Assembly: GCA_021018995.1 (NCBI GenBank)
Contig: CM037588.1
Coordinates: forward strand, 146,091,725 to 146,155,724
DNA from: Chloranthus sessilifolius
Lineage: Eukaryota; Streptophyta; Magnoliopsida; Chloranthales; Chloranthaceae
Length of the DNA: 64,000 nt
Direction: 5' to 3'
Positions 43,901-55,680 of the stretch are shown here, piece after piece (position 1 is the stretch's first letter; the number at the start of each line of letters is the position of its first letter). The position numbers and the translations under genes are program-made. The notes beneath the pieces were generated by a model that saw only the letters and a program-made list of their open reading frames with translations, had not been told where the DNA came from and searched no databases.

Positions 43901-46560
43901 AGTTTTAAATTATAAATAAAGGGGCACTTTTTTTGTCGTGTTTGTTTGATTATTCGTTTAAACTTATTAGCAAATTAGTTGCATTTATTTGATTTTTTGT
44001 TTTAGGATTTAGTTTAGTTTGGAGTTCAGTTTGTTTAGAAGGTTTACTTGATTCTGATGGGTTTGTTGGGGGCATTTCTTTTTTGTTCCAAACAAGCCAA
44101 GATCTTATTCTAAAAAATTATTTATTGTTTAAAGTTTAAAGTATTTTGTTTTAGTCTTTTATTTTATTTGAGATGACACTTGTTAGAAGTGTGTGAATTT
44201 AGGATTTAATTTAAAGTTGCTAGATGGGTGTTAAGTGTTTGAATTCTATTGGGTTATCTAGGCTTGCCATAGATTTAATTAGGTGGAGGATATTTGTGAG
44301 GGTGACACTGGTTGTTTGGTGATTTAAGAGGTGTATGTTATCAATAAAGACTAAGGGGCTTGGTTTTGTTTTGAATTTTGTTTATAAACTTAGGATTTAA
44401 AAGTTTGGGGCATTTTTATTTTCTAATGTCTTTTCTTCCTTTTTATTTTAAATCCCGGATATTAAATCCTAAGAGGTTTGTAATTATTTTTTTTTTTTTC
44501 TTTATTGTTGAGAATGAACGATATTTTTCTCTTATTATACTTGTTTCATTTATGTTTGTTTATGTTTGTCATTGTATGTTACGTTAGAAAGGGAATGGGT
44601 AGTATTAGAGTATGGTATTTTATTTTTCGAGTGTATCTCTATTGTTCTATTTCAAGTGCTCATTTTGGGGTCCCACAGCGGAAAAGTAAGAACTAAAAAA
44701 AAAAAAATTTAAATGCCCCAGTTTGGGGCATTCAAGGTGGGAAAGCAAGAACTAAATTAATTAAAAAAATAAAAATTTAATGCCCTAGTTTGGGGTATCG
44801 GTCTTATGACCTGAGTATCGCAACCAAGGTGCTAGGGTTCTTAAAAAAAATTCCCCAGTGTCAAGTGACGGTGGGAGCTTCATCGGCCTCATAGATGCCC
44901 TGGAGTGTATTAGCAATGATCCCACGTTAGGAAGTAGTTCGATTATTTTGGCCACATGGCAGGATTGATTTTGTAAGTGCAAAATGATCATGTATCGTAA
45001 TTTTCAACAAGGATTGAGGGGAATGGTAGCTAAATAGTGATTGCATCACTTTTCATTCGAGAGTTTTCGATTTTATTCTGAAAGATATTTTGAAAACCAT
45101 TTGACTCATTGTCTGAAAAGAAAATAAAGGGTGAAGAGGAGGTAAGGTTTATTGATCTGAGGGTAGTTTTTTATTCGACCAAATTTTGAAATAGTAGTCA
45201 ACTACTTTCTTCTCGGGTGAATAATGCGATGCCATAATTGAGCTCTCCGTCATGGTCCAACACCATCAAATCATCAAATTCTATAGTTAGCAGGAGTTTT
45301 ATTCTCCTCCCACCACCGTATGACGACATCTAGTAGTGTCAAGATGTCAGGGATGCCCTCACGGCTTGCTTATACTTTCCTACTAAGATTACCAGGAATG
45401 TCCTCACAATTTGCTTATGTTTCCCTGAATTCATTGATTGTTCATTAGTCGTATTGCTCTCGCTCGGTTGTGTTTCTTTTCTGTATATTTTTTTTGAAAT
45501 AACCTGCTAACGTAAGAATTGTGAGGTTTGATGGAACCTTACATTTTTATTTTTTCTGCTCTAACATCGACTCCAATGGCTGAAGGGAGTGTATGAGAAT
45601 CCAAAGTTTTCTATATTTCAAAAAAGAGAGTTTCATGATCAGCTAGCCCTTTCGATCAATTCGCCTGAGTAGGAGGGTAGTCAATGAGTCAGATGATGCC
45701 CAAAATAGTTTTGAAAATAATGACCTACGACTGGAGAATGCCTTGTAATGACTGTGAGGGTGATAGGTATATAAGTATGTTTGTTTAGGCTATGAAACAT
45801 GATGGTCATTGAGTTATGATTCCAAGGGTCAGACAGTCCTTCCCCTGTGGCTGTTTCCTGGGCATGTTGCCGAGATAATATAAGGACTTCCCTTGTGGGT
45901 TTTGATTTCTTCCAAGTGAGGCAGTTGTATAGGCACTTTTATTAGCAGTAGCTCCTCGATTTCGAGTTCTCAGTCGAGTATAAGTTCGAAGGGTTTGGCG
46001 CATAGAAGTGTATTCTTGTTTTTGAGTATTTACGTTTTGGGCATTTATACTTTTAGTTTTTTTTTATACTTTTCTATATATTTTTTTTTTTGTATTATTT
46101 TTTGTTATTACTATTGTGTTACGGTACAATATCAGTTCCTTAGGTGGGGGACTGACTCAGGAAGTCCGCTTGGGTGGGACATGTTGGATGGTCGAAGTGA
46201 CCGTTCAATTAGATAATATTGTTTCGGGGCCCTCGATCCCTTTCGATCTATCGATGAGGGATGAGAGTGTGGTTATGGTTAGGTTTGTTTTTGGATGGTA
46301 TAGGATTTATCAGAATAAGTGTGGTGTCGTTTGATTTCTTCCTTTGATGAGTCTTTTGTGTCCGGCGTCTCCTTTTCGGGAGGGACCTTCTTTTATTTTT
46401 CGACAGAATGAGGCATCTCGTAGAGATGAAGCATACAGTTGTTAAGGAGTTCTCCAGAATTATTTATGGATCGTTGGAAAGTTGTTTGCGAGTGAAGTTG
46501 GAGTGGGAATCATTGAGAGGGACGATAGTGCTGTAGAGGTAGTGATAAGATAAGGCAGAG
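43901..46560. other. Internal non-coding region of element C, part 2
   Basis: T-rich on the plus strand to about 44650, then mixed. A 60-bp unit with AAGAACTAA, AAAAATTTAA and TGCCCCAGTTTGGGG occurs twice (44687-44735, 44748-44799); in the first the text ATGCCCCA-GTT-TGGGGCAT can form a hairpin. No RT, protease or integrase motif was found in six frames. Confidence 0.5.
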
Positions 46561-48446
46561 CTAGAGTAGGAAGAGGAGACGCAAGGGTGTAGTCCAAGGC
46601 TGACCTTTCCTACGTGTGGGGCGGTCCAGTTTTGTTTGATTATACTTGTTTGGTTTGATTCGCACTTTGGGTTTATCGTGAGGTTGTTTTAAAGTTTTAT
46701 TTATAATTTTTCGAGGAGGTTGAGTATCAGAAGTTTGATGTAGTAGTTTTATCGCCGATTGGAGTTCGGTGAAGGTTTTGATTATGAGATCCACGGGATT
46801 TTGGTCTGATGATCAGAATCGATTTTAGTTGTGGCGTTGATTTCGTGTTTTGATGGGATTTGAGGTATGTTGATTTGGATGGTGCTTGGCATCGTAAGAT
46901 TTGGGTTTTTTTTTATTTCGAAAGTGGGAGCAATGATCGACTCCTTGATAGGTTTTGTGGTAGGCTCAAAGGTGAGTGGGGTTGGCGTTGTAGGAATAGG
47001 TTTGATTTTAGTATTGGGTTCGTGTTCGATAACAGGCTCGAGTTCAATGATGCATTAAGGTTTGATGATGGGCTTGGATTTGTTGATAGTTTGAGGTTTG
47101 ATGATAGGTTTGTGTTCAGTGATTGGTTTAGGTTCGACAGTAGGTTCAGGATCTAGGGTTGATTTAGATTTGCTGATGGTTGGAGGCTTGATGTCAAGTT
47201 TGTATTCGGTGATCAGTTTAGGTTTGACGATAGGTTCTGGTTTGACAATGGGTTCAGATTTGATGGCGGGATCGCCTTTGATGGAGGGTTTGAGTTTGTG
47301 GATGGGTGCAAGGTCGATGATAGATTCGGATCTGGATTCAACGATAGGTTTAAGTTCAATGATCGGTTTGGTTTCGTGTCCGATGACAGGTTCAAGTTCG
47401 ATCATGGGTTTAGGTTCGGTGATAGATTCATGTTCAAGGATAGGTTTAGGTTTGATAATAGGTTTAGATCCGATAATAGGTTTAGGCTTGATAATAAGTT
47501 TAGGTTTTATGCTAAGTTTAGTTTTGATGATAGGTTTAGTTTTGATGATATGTTTGAGTTTGGGGTTCAGTTTCGTGGTTGGTGAAACGGTAAGTTCAAT
47601 AGTGGGTTTAAGTTCTTGTTTCGGAGTTGAGGGGATGATAAGTTCGGTGGCGAGTTTTGTAGGGGTTGATTCATGAGTTGGTTTTGAGGTCGGTTCAATG
47701 GTTGATTCTGAAGTGAGTGAAATGGGTGGTTCGGAGGTATGTTTGGTAACAGATTCAGGTTTGAGATTTTGTTTTGAAGTTGGTGAGGTGGTAGTGAGTT
47801 TAGGTTCTGAAGTGGGCGTCGAAGTTAATTCGAGAGTTGTTTCTGAGGTTAGTGGGGTGATGTGTTTGTTGTTGAGTTCAAGTTTTAAAGTAGGTGTAGG
47901 GATTGATTCAGTGGCTGGTTTTGAGATTAGTGGGGCAATGCGTTCGACAATGTGTTCAATTTCGCGGGTTAGTTTTGGAATTGATTTGGAAGCAAGAGGG
48001 TTAGTGATTTTGGGAGTAGATTTGATTACTGATTTGGGTTCAGAGTTTAGTTTTGTGATTGGTTTAAGTATGAATGGTGTCGTATAATACCGATTGATTG
48101 GTTCGAAAGCTACTCCTAGAATCGGCACGTAAGTTTGTTCGGGGGTAATTTGTGTCATTAGTTCGGTCTGTTCAGGAGGTGTGGGGATTGATTTGTTTGT
48201 TGGTAGGTTATCAGATTCAAGGGTAGGTTGAGTTGGTTTAGAGATAAGCGCGTTGAGATTGGCGATGAGTTTGGGGATGGGTTGAGTTAGCTAAGGGGTG
48301 GATTCGGTGATAGTTTGGATTTTAGTGATCTTGGTAATTAGTCCAGGGCGAAAGGTAACTTCGCATTTACAGGTGAGTGGGATAGGGGTTGGTTGACTGT
48401 AAGTGAATAGTATGGTTTTGCTCTGAGGGAGGTCCAATTCTTCAGA
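46561..48446 (-). pseudogene. Repeat-rich C-terminal extension of C's Gag
   Basis: Same frame as gag upstream. The main open part is 48158-47055 (367 codons), rich in Lys, Pro, Ile, Thr and Glu, with units such as KPIIKPKPI, EPKPMIELEPVI and SKPATESIPTPT. The DNA is a minisatellite of short GGTTTAGGTTCGATGATA-like units (plus-strand text, about 46950-47580). The frame continues less clearly to about 46760. No zinc knuckle or protease follows. Stops at 48445 and about 48290 break it from gag. Function unknown; extended, unstructured peptide is likely. Confidence 0.68.
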
Positions 48447-49763
48447 TTAGGCTAGCTGGGTGGAATGGGGTGGGGTGAATGAGTGTACAGTCTCGTATGC
48501 GAGTTGAATTTGATCGAACAATGAGTTGTAATAGGTGGTGTTAGTTTGCATATTGTTGGGGCACTGGTTTTGGTCATAGTACGAGTTCATGTATTGGTTG
48601 GTGTATAGTGGTTGGTTTTGGTGTTGACCTTGGTTTATGTGTGATAATTGATTTTGGTCAGGGTATAGATTTGTGCATAGATCTTGAGCTTGGTTAAATG
48701 GGTGGTACGATTGAGGGTTTGTTTGGTTCGGTTCTTGGTTCATGTGAGTTTGTTTAGAGTCTAGAGTCTCGTTTAGGGTGTTTGTCTCGGGATTGTCGAA
48801 GGAGGGTCCGTTGGAGGTTAAGGTAGGAAGACTGAGGTCTCCATTCTTCAATCGACGTTCTAAGCGTGAGGTGCGTTGATAAAGGCTAGCGAGGTTGTGA
48901 TAGTCGCTTAGGATGAGAATGCTCCGAAGAGGCTCTCGGGTATTGCTAATCACGATTTCTATCGCATCACTTTCTTTTATTTGATTCCCCATTAAAGCAG
49001 CAAGTCTTCTCCAACGGTTGGCGAATGTCGAGAAGTCTTCACCGTCCTCTTATCCTATGTGCATCAAGTCAGCGAGACTGATTTCTTCAAGAGTCAGGTG
49101 TTGGTATTGATCTAGGTATCTGTCGGCTAAGTCTTCGAATGTCTCGATTTAAGTTAAAGGTAAGGCCGCAAACCAGTCAAGGGCTTCTCCTTCTAGAGAT
49201 CTTTGAAAGTAGTGGATCAGGAGCCCATGATTGGTGCGGATTGGTCGACAGTCATTGCAGAATTGGGCCAAGTGGTGCTTCGGGTTTCCCATACCATTAT
49301 ATTTATTAAATTTTAGAGGTTTAAAACCAGCGGGTACAGTGAAGTCGATGTTTCGGCAAAATTTGTCGAATCCAAAAGTGTGACTGGAGCGTTCTTTGTT
49401 AGCCATGTAGTCATCTAGAAATTGGTGGAGGTTGTTTATGTTTATCGTGGTATCTTTTCTAGATGCCTTAGGGGAGGGTTGTCCTCGGCAGTTGTTGTAG
49501 AAGGTGTGAGGGGTATATGTGTTATGTGTTGGGGGAGTCGGAGCATGTGGAGGAGTCGACGTCCTTTCCTTTTGTCTGTTCTTCAGAGTAACTTGCCTTT
49601 GGGACTGGAGCCATGCGTCGACTTCTTTTCCCCCTTTTGTGAGTGCACTGGGAGTGTGGTCCATAACTTGACTATCGGGGTAGCTTCGCTCAATACCACT
49701 TTCTTCAGTGCTATCACTATGATTTGTATTTCGTAGAGTGAAAGGGGTATTTTCCACTCTCAT
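48447..49763 (-). pseudogene. Gag of element C
   Basis: Frame from ATG 49763 (MRVENTPFTLRNTNH) with stops at about 49147 and 49051. Retrotransposon Gag core: FTVPAGFKPLKFNKYNG, GNPKHHLAQFCNDC, YFQRSLEGEALDWFAALP, IETFEDLADRYLDQYQHL, EDFSTFANRWRRLAALM. The C-terminal part 48992-48447 is rich in Asn, Gln, Tyr (NQGQHQNQPLYTNQYMNSYY). It is a Tat-like Gag, related to but distinct from A's. It is the only recognisable retroviral gene in C. Particle assembly is its expected role. Confidence 0.85.
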
Positions 49764-50095
49764 TAACCATGTTTACCCGAGCGCGACGCTGGGTTGTCCA
49801 CGAAGATGGCCTAACGTTATACTCGGGGTCGCTATGGAAGCCCCATACGGATGGGTCGTTATCATTAAAGTTTAATTTTCTTATGCCAACTATTTTAAAA
49901 TAGTTTTTCTTTATTTTATTTTTATTTTTTTAAAAGGTTTATCCATGTGCAAGTGTATATAGAAAAGTGATAAAGCGAAATAAAATAAAAAGCAAAAATA
50001 TGAAACCAAATTAAATAAAGCAAGGAAAATAGAAAACCAAATTAATTAAATCGGGGCAACCTTAGAGAAAAAGAGTCCCATCGCGATCGCCAGTC
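49764..50095 (-). other. Leader and primer binding site of element C
   Basis: Short leader between 5' LTR and gag. On the minus strand, three bases after the LTR end ACCAACA, stands TGGCGATCGCGATGGGAC (50075-50092), similar in start and position to A's PBS TGGCGACTCTGTTGGGGA. No coding signal. Confidence 0.75.
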
Positions 50096-51484
50096 TGTTG
50101 GTGCGCGCATTTTCTGGGTTCCTGTCGGTCCCCGGAATCAGTGGCCCAATTCTGTCCTAAGGGGACTCTGGCAATGGCGATGATGGAGTAATAAATTAGA
50201 AAATATTAAATACTGACATTAAAGAGGCAAATTCTAAATGAAGAATATTTGAGAAGATGCGATCGCCAGCTGTAGATATTTATCGACACTGCAACACGTC
50301 ACTGATCATGCTTTAAGGGGAAGCGGGGGCTTGCAGGTTGAACTCTTTTACTGAATCGTCCGCCGGCGAACGTCAATAGCTGTGGGTTGCCTTTAGGGTA
50401 ACTGGTTTGGTTTTCCTATTTCTGCTGAGATTTTATTTAATTTGGTCTCTTAATCCTACTGGGAGTCTAATTAAGAAAGGGTCTCCTAATTCTACTAGGA
50501 GTCTAATTTAATTAAGTCTCCTAATCCCACTAGGAGTCTAATTAATCTAATTGTTTTAATCTTATTAGAGCTCTAATTAATTTAGTTTCCTAATCCTATT
50601 AGAAATCTAATTAATATTAGTCTCCTAATTGTACTAGGAATACAACCGTTCTTAATTATGTTATGACTGATTAGAATTGTACTGATTTGAATAAAACTCT
50701 AACTAAATTAAATATGTCAATTCTATGAAAATTCTGATTTTAAATAAGCATGCTAGTTTTATTGAAATAAAATTAAACAAAATAAATAGACAGAAAAAGG
50801 GGGGTGTGTCCCGTTATGCTAAGGATGGACCTCATTCCCGAGTATCCTCCGTAAGCTCCCGTGGGCAAATCGGATGGCTGAGATAAAAGATAGGTCGATA
50901 GTTAAATAATAAAAGGGGGATTTTTATAATTGAATTCAAAATTATAATAAAAAATTAGATTGAGAAACTAAAGTTATAAACTAAAATTTATATTTTTTTT
51001 ATTTTTGACGGTATGAAAATATAGAATTAAGTTATAGATTAAAATTTTAGGACTGAATTTGGGTCCAAAATCAGAAAAATCGTCAGATGATTAAGGACCT
51101 GGTTCTCAACTCGAGAGTCGCATCGTAAATTAATGATAGGACTGTAAATTAAGATTTTAGAGTAGAATCAGAGTATAAGGTGGGTATATCGGACCGCTAG
51201 TTTAAGGACCGGTTCTAGAAACAGAGAACTAGAACTGGATATAGAGAATTTCGGTCCGAAGAAGGTGCTACGATCTAAAAATTAGAAATAGAATTGATTA
51301 ATTAAACTGAGGGGAAATCCTAAGTCTAAAATTAAATTAAATTCTTACCTAGGGTCGGAACTGCGGAGAGAAATCATCGAAGCTTTATGGGCTTGTCCTC
51401 GGAGTTCTCTGGTTTCAAAGTCCTAAAAAAGTTCCGTTCTCTCTCTCAAAATTGCCATCCTCCTCTCTCTTCAAGAAAAAAAGC

Positions 51485-51491
51485 TTTTATA
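51485..51491 (-). promoter_or_regulatory. TATA box of C 5' LTR
   Basis: Minus-strand CCTATAAAAGC, about ten bases downstream of the last half-site GGCGCGTAATTGA. The other LTR has the same at 40345-40351. Confidence 0.72.
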
Positions 51492-51502
51492 GGTTTTCAT
51501 TC

Positions 51503-51925
51503 AATTACGCGCCTGTTTCTGGGCATTTAATTGAATTGCGTGCTAATTTTCTAGCGCTTAATCACTTTGAGTCGGTCATCGACTCAGTGAGCGACCGATT
51601 GAATTACTCAGCAAATTTCCTAGTCCTAACGAAATTAGGGCTAATTGTGCGCGCGATGAGACGTGCGTAATCCAATTAAGAGTGTTACCTGAAATGCTTA
51701 ATCGAGGAAACGTAGGGGTCAAGGGTAGGAGACTAGGTCGGGTGTAGGCCAATTGCACTCTAGTGCTTTAACTCTCAATCCGATTACGCGTCTGTTTCCA
51801 GGCGCGTAATTGAGTCTCGAAACGGTCTGTGAAAGGAAGTTTGGTCTGAAAGGGGACTGATCGCACGCTTGTGGTTCTGTGTGTGATCGAATTACGTGCG
51901 AGTTTTTAGGCGCTTAATTTAGGGT
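51503..51925. repeat. Spaced palindromes of element C, 5' LTR
   Basis: Clearest unit: GATTACGCG-TCTGTTTCCAGG-CGCGTAATTG (about 51781-51811). Others: AATTACGCGCCTGTTTCTGG then GCATTTAATTG (51503) and AATTACGTGCGAGTTTTTAG then GCGCTTAATTT (51890). Confidence 0.75.
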
Positions 51926-52160
51926 TGTCCGGGTATGGTCTCAAGAATGGAATGCAAGACTATTATTTCAGTCTGCATCCCGACTATATACCATTGCTTA
52001 GTATATAGCCTCCCTACATTGGGATCTGAGCCACAAAGCTTTTACTTCAGCTTGTGTTCAGCCATGTACAGTTGCATAGACCCATGTCGAGGATTAAAAA
52101 GGTCAAGGGCAGACCAAACGAATTCGTGTACTCTGAGAGGGCGAAATGAGGGTGTCTGCA

Positions 52161-53933
52161 GTCCCCACTCCATTTCCAATTTCTAATGGGGGCATTAAAG
52201 AATGCACATGTGTCCCAACAGGTGAGCTTAGACGAGGTCGGGCAAATAATTGGACAGGTGATGGCACCAATGCCATTTCGTTTTTAGACACAGATCTGCC
52301 TGAGGAGGGAAATAGTCATGCCAAATCCCTCAATATTACTGTCGAATCCGGGAACATGATAATTCCCTTGGTTCTAATTAATAACGGGTCGGCTCTGAAT
52401 GTGTGCCCATTAGGAACTGTCACCAAGATCGGCGTGGACCCCTGTATGCTAAGGCTGACAAGGACTAGAGCTTAGGGATTTGATAATACAAGAAGAAAAA
52501 TAATGGGAGAGGTCGATCTAGAATTAATGATTGGGCCCATGACCTTCTCTATACCTTTTCTAGTGATGGATATCAAATCTTCTTTTAATTTTCTGATAGG
52601 ACGCCCGTGGTTACATGAGGTCGGGGCGATACCTTCTACCCTCCATCAAAAGTTAAAATTCATATTCGGGCAGAAAGTGATCACAATCATTGGTGAAGGG
52701 CACGATGAGAAAGACAAGGCCACCCAGAACATTGAAAATCCTAAGGTAGTAGATGTGCCACATACTGAGGAAGACACCGACCTCCACAGTTTTGAGTATG
52801 AGGTGTCAGCAGTAGGCTCGGAACCCCCGAGAAACATCACTCCCACAGTCGGCGGTGGAATGGAAGCGGCGGTGGCCATGCTCCAAAAATGGGGCTATCA
52901 GAAAGGCAGAGGACTAGGGCCCATATTGTAGGGCAGAAGAGAGAGCCAGTCGTTGCCAAGGGGCATAAGGTCCGATTCGAGTTCGGTTACAAGCCCACAA
53001 AGGAAGAGGTCCGAGAGGCCAAAGAGAAAGTCAGGGTTGCTGCAGCTGTAAGAGCTCGAGGAATCAACATGGAAGAGAAAACTCGCCGTAGGCCGCACAT
53101 CAGGGAATCCTTTGTCAGTGTTGAGGTCATAAAGATCGATTGAAATGGGGTAACCCATTTGACCCCACACAAACCCCTAGCCTATGTCCATCCCACCAAT
53201 CCCCACATCTCCCTTCCCAATCTTGAAATAGATCTTGCAGTCCTATCCCTATTTGAGGAGCAGCATTCCATACTTGAACAAACTCCTCCCGTGGTAAACC
53301 ACCACAGGACTCTGTAGATGTTTGAGGATAAAATCTCAGACGAACCTATGGTCTATATGATGGAGGCCAGTCCAGGAGAGTCACATTCGCCAACCTCCTA
53401 CATCCAAAAAGGTAAAGGGGCAGCAAGTCAAGTATGAAATTGGGCATCTTCGTCCCAAACTCTAAAAGTAGGGAGTGGCCTACAATTTGGCACTTGTTTC
53501 TCAAAAAAAAGCAACCTATAAAAAGTAAGATAACCTCTTGGCAGGCAATACCTTGTATATAGAGAAATTCGCGCTGCCAAGGGTCCGTTTCCGAAGAAAA
53601 CATAAATCTCAAAAACATTGAAAAAATATAAAATCTCAAAAACATAGAAGAAATACAAAACCCAAAAATATTATCTTTTAAGATTCTAGATAAAATCACA
53701 CAAAAAGATGTCTTCATCAAAATACCCGTCCCAAGTGAAATCGACCCCTTTCCTATAGAAATATTAGAAGAGGTAGGTGTTACGAGTATGGACGAGGATA
53801 TCCTTTTGGAGGAGCTCCCCAATGAGCTCCTCGACCGGTTTGTTGAATTTAATCATGGCCTTACCCCATTGTTGAGGAAACTGAGGACGTTAATCTAGGG
53901 ACTAAGGAGATTCCCCAAATTACCAAAATCGGA
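52161..53933 (+). pseudogene. Aspartic protease with G-patch, and connector, element A
   Basis: After element C, A resumes with CCACTCCATTTCCAATTTC and the protease region: TDLPEEGNSHAKSLNITVE, then LVLINNGSALNVCP, in which the catalytic Asp of DNGS is replaced by Asn. A stop follows (RTRA-TAG), then MGEVDLELMIGPMTFSIPF, FLIGRPWLHEVGAI, and a G-patch-like end AAVAMLQKWGYQKGRGLG (about 52865-52920) before TAG 52931. Charged connector, FVSVEVIKID-stop, and low-complexity AT-rich DNA lead to RT. Protease is inactive by its key residue. Confidence 0.84.
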
Positions 53934-54815
53934 ATGTCGCTATCTCCCAAAGAAATAAAAAGCATGATCGACTTCCTTCAATCATACCAAGATATTTTTG
54001 CCTTGTCATATGAGGACATACCTGGGTTGGACACCGATTTGGTCGAGCATGCGCTGCCTCTCTACCCTGATATGAAGCCAGACAAACAGAAGCTGAGACG
54101 TCTCCGACCCGAGTGGATGTTGAAAGTCAAAAATGAGGTCATCAAGCAATATAATGTGGGATTTTTCATGGTATCTAAATACCCGAAGTGGCTAGCCAAT
54201 ATTGTGCTTGTGCTAAAAAAAGATGGAAAGGTCCGCATGTGCATCGATTTTCAAAATTTAAACAAAGCGAGTCCGAAGGACGATTTCTCATTACCGCACA
54301 TCAACATCACGGTTGATAACACTGCCAAGCACCAGATGCTTTCTTTTATGGACATATTCTTGAGATACAATCAGATAAAGATGGCAGAGGCAGATCAAGA
54401 AAAGGCTGTGTTCATCACCCCCTGGGGAACCTTCTGCTATAGAGTCATGTCGTTTGGGCTAAAGAATACCGGTGCAACGTATCAGAGAGCAATGGCAGCA
54501 CTATTCCATGACATGATACACTGAGAAATTAAAGTATATGTTGATGATATGATAGCCAAGTCACCGGAGCGAGGCAATCACTTAGTAAACCTCCAGAAAC
54601 TGTTTGAGAGGCTGAGAAAATACAGGTTATGTTTGAATCCACAAAAGTGCGCATTTGGCGCTATATCCGAGAAACTGTTGGGATTCATCGTCAGCAAGAG
54701 AGGGATTGAGGTTGACCTAGTCAAAGCCAAAGCTATCACTGAAATGCCACCTCCGTCTACTGAGAAGGAAGTTAGAGGGTTCTTAGGCAGAATACAATAT
54801 ATCAATCGGTTCATT
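53934..54815 (+). pseudogene. Reverse transcriptase of element A
   Basis: Frame 53934-54524 then, after TGA, 54549-55022. Motifs: SMIDFLQSYQDIFALSYED, LKKDGKVRMCIDFQNLNKAS, FITPWGTFCYRVMSFGLKN, and the intact catalytic box YVDD at 54537-54548 within KVYVDDMIAKSPE. It continues NLQKLFERLRKYRLCLNPQK and STEKEVRGFLGRIQYINRF. This is the best kept RT of the Tat pair: only the stop after HDMIH (54523) interrupts it. Confidence 0.9.
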
Positions 54816-55680
54816 ACGCAACTAACCCCAGTCTACACGCCGATCTTCAAGCTACTTCGGAAGAACTTGCCCATTGAATGGAATGACGATTGTCAAGCAG
54901 CATTCGCTAAAATCAAAAGCTACCTCCTTAACCCACCCGTGTTGGTACCACCCGAGCCAAGGAGGCCACTCTTGATGTATCTCTCCACGATGGAAGTTTC
55001 AATGGGATGTGTCTTAGGGTAGCATGACAAAACTGGGAGAAGAGAGCAGGTCATTTACTATCTAAGCAAGAAGTTTACTGATTATGAGACGTGGTATTCT
55101 CATTTGGAGAAAGCATGCCTAGCTCTTGTATGGGTTACTCAGAGGCTCTGCCATTACTTGGTATCCCAAGCCGTGCTACTCCTAACCCACATGGATCCGT
55201 TGAAATATTTATTCGAAAATTTGGTTCTCACTGGGCAGACTATACGATGGCAGCTTTTATTGTCTGAGTTCGACATCACGTACGTCACTCAAAAGTCAAT
55301 CAAGGGGCAGGCACTCGCCGATCATCTTGCCGACAATCCTTTGCCAGATTATGAGCCCTTGAGAACTGAGTTCCCCGATGAGGACATCCTTTTTATGACG
55401 AAAGACGATATTGAAGAAGCAGAAGAATCATGGGTAATGTACTTTGATGGGGAAATAAATTTCGAGGGTCAGGGAGTTGGTGCCATTTAAATTTTGTCGA
55501 AAGGATCCCACGTACCCATCTCTATCAAGCTCAACTTCCCTTGCACTAATAACATGGCTGAGTACGAAGCTTGTGCCACTGGTCTGCAGGCGACTCTCGA
55601 TCTGAATGTAACTCACCTTTGAGTCTTTGGCGATTCGCGGTTAATCATATGCCAGATGAATAGTGACTAAAAGACGAAAG
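54816..55680 (+). pseudogene. RNase H and second RNase H of element A
   Basis: First RNase H: LLMYLSTMEVSMGCVLG-stop (55020), YSHLEKACLALVWVTQRL, FDITYVTQKSIKGQALADHL. Second domain from about 55430: WVMYFDGEINFEGQGVGAI-stop, NNMAEYEACATGLQATLDL, VFGDSRLIICQ, with its Asp, Glu and Asp (GDS) all kept. This arrangement is specific to the plant Tat lineage. Three or four stops break it. Confidence 0.88.

Larger units (their letters stand above)
38910..52160 (-). mobile_element. Element C: gag-only non-autonomous LTR retrotransposon
   Basis: LTRs 50096-52160 (5', minus strand) and 38910-41020 (3'), with target duplication GTCCT (38905-38909) / GTCCC (52161-52165), one mismatch. The minus strand encodes Gag with a very long repeat-rich extension and nothing else recognisable; no protease, RT, RNase H or integrase motif was found on either strand. 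LTR start (TGCAGACACCC) and PPT (CCAAAGAGGGCAT) nearly match those of A and E, so Tat-type enzymes could have mobilised it. Gag-only LTR elements are described in plants as TR-GAG. Confidence 0.87.
50096..52160 (-). repeat. 5' LTR of element C
   Basis: On the minus strand it runs TGCAGACACCC to ACCAACA, 2065 bp. Order: spaced-palindrome cluster (51925-51503), TATA box TATAAAA (51491-51485), then the presumed transcribed part with AATTAGACTCCTAGTAGGAT-like short repeats (about 50440-50640). It is the more complete of the pair. Confidence 0.88.

Noticed and set aside
47098-48087. Long plus-strand frames over C's Gag extension
   Set aside because: The minisatellite is open in several frames; the minus frame is in phase with gag and is the real one.
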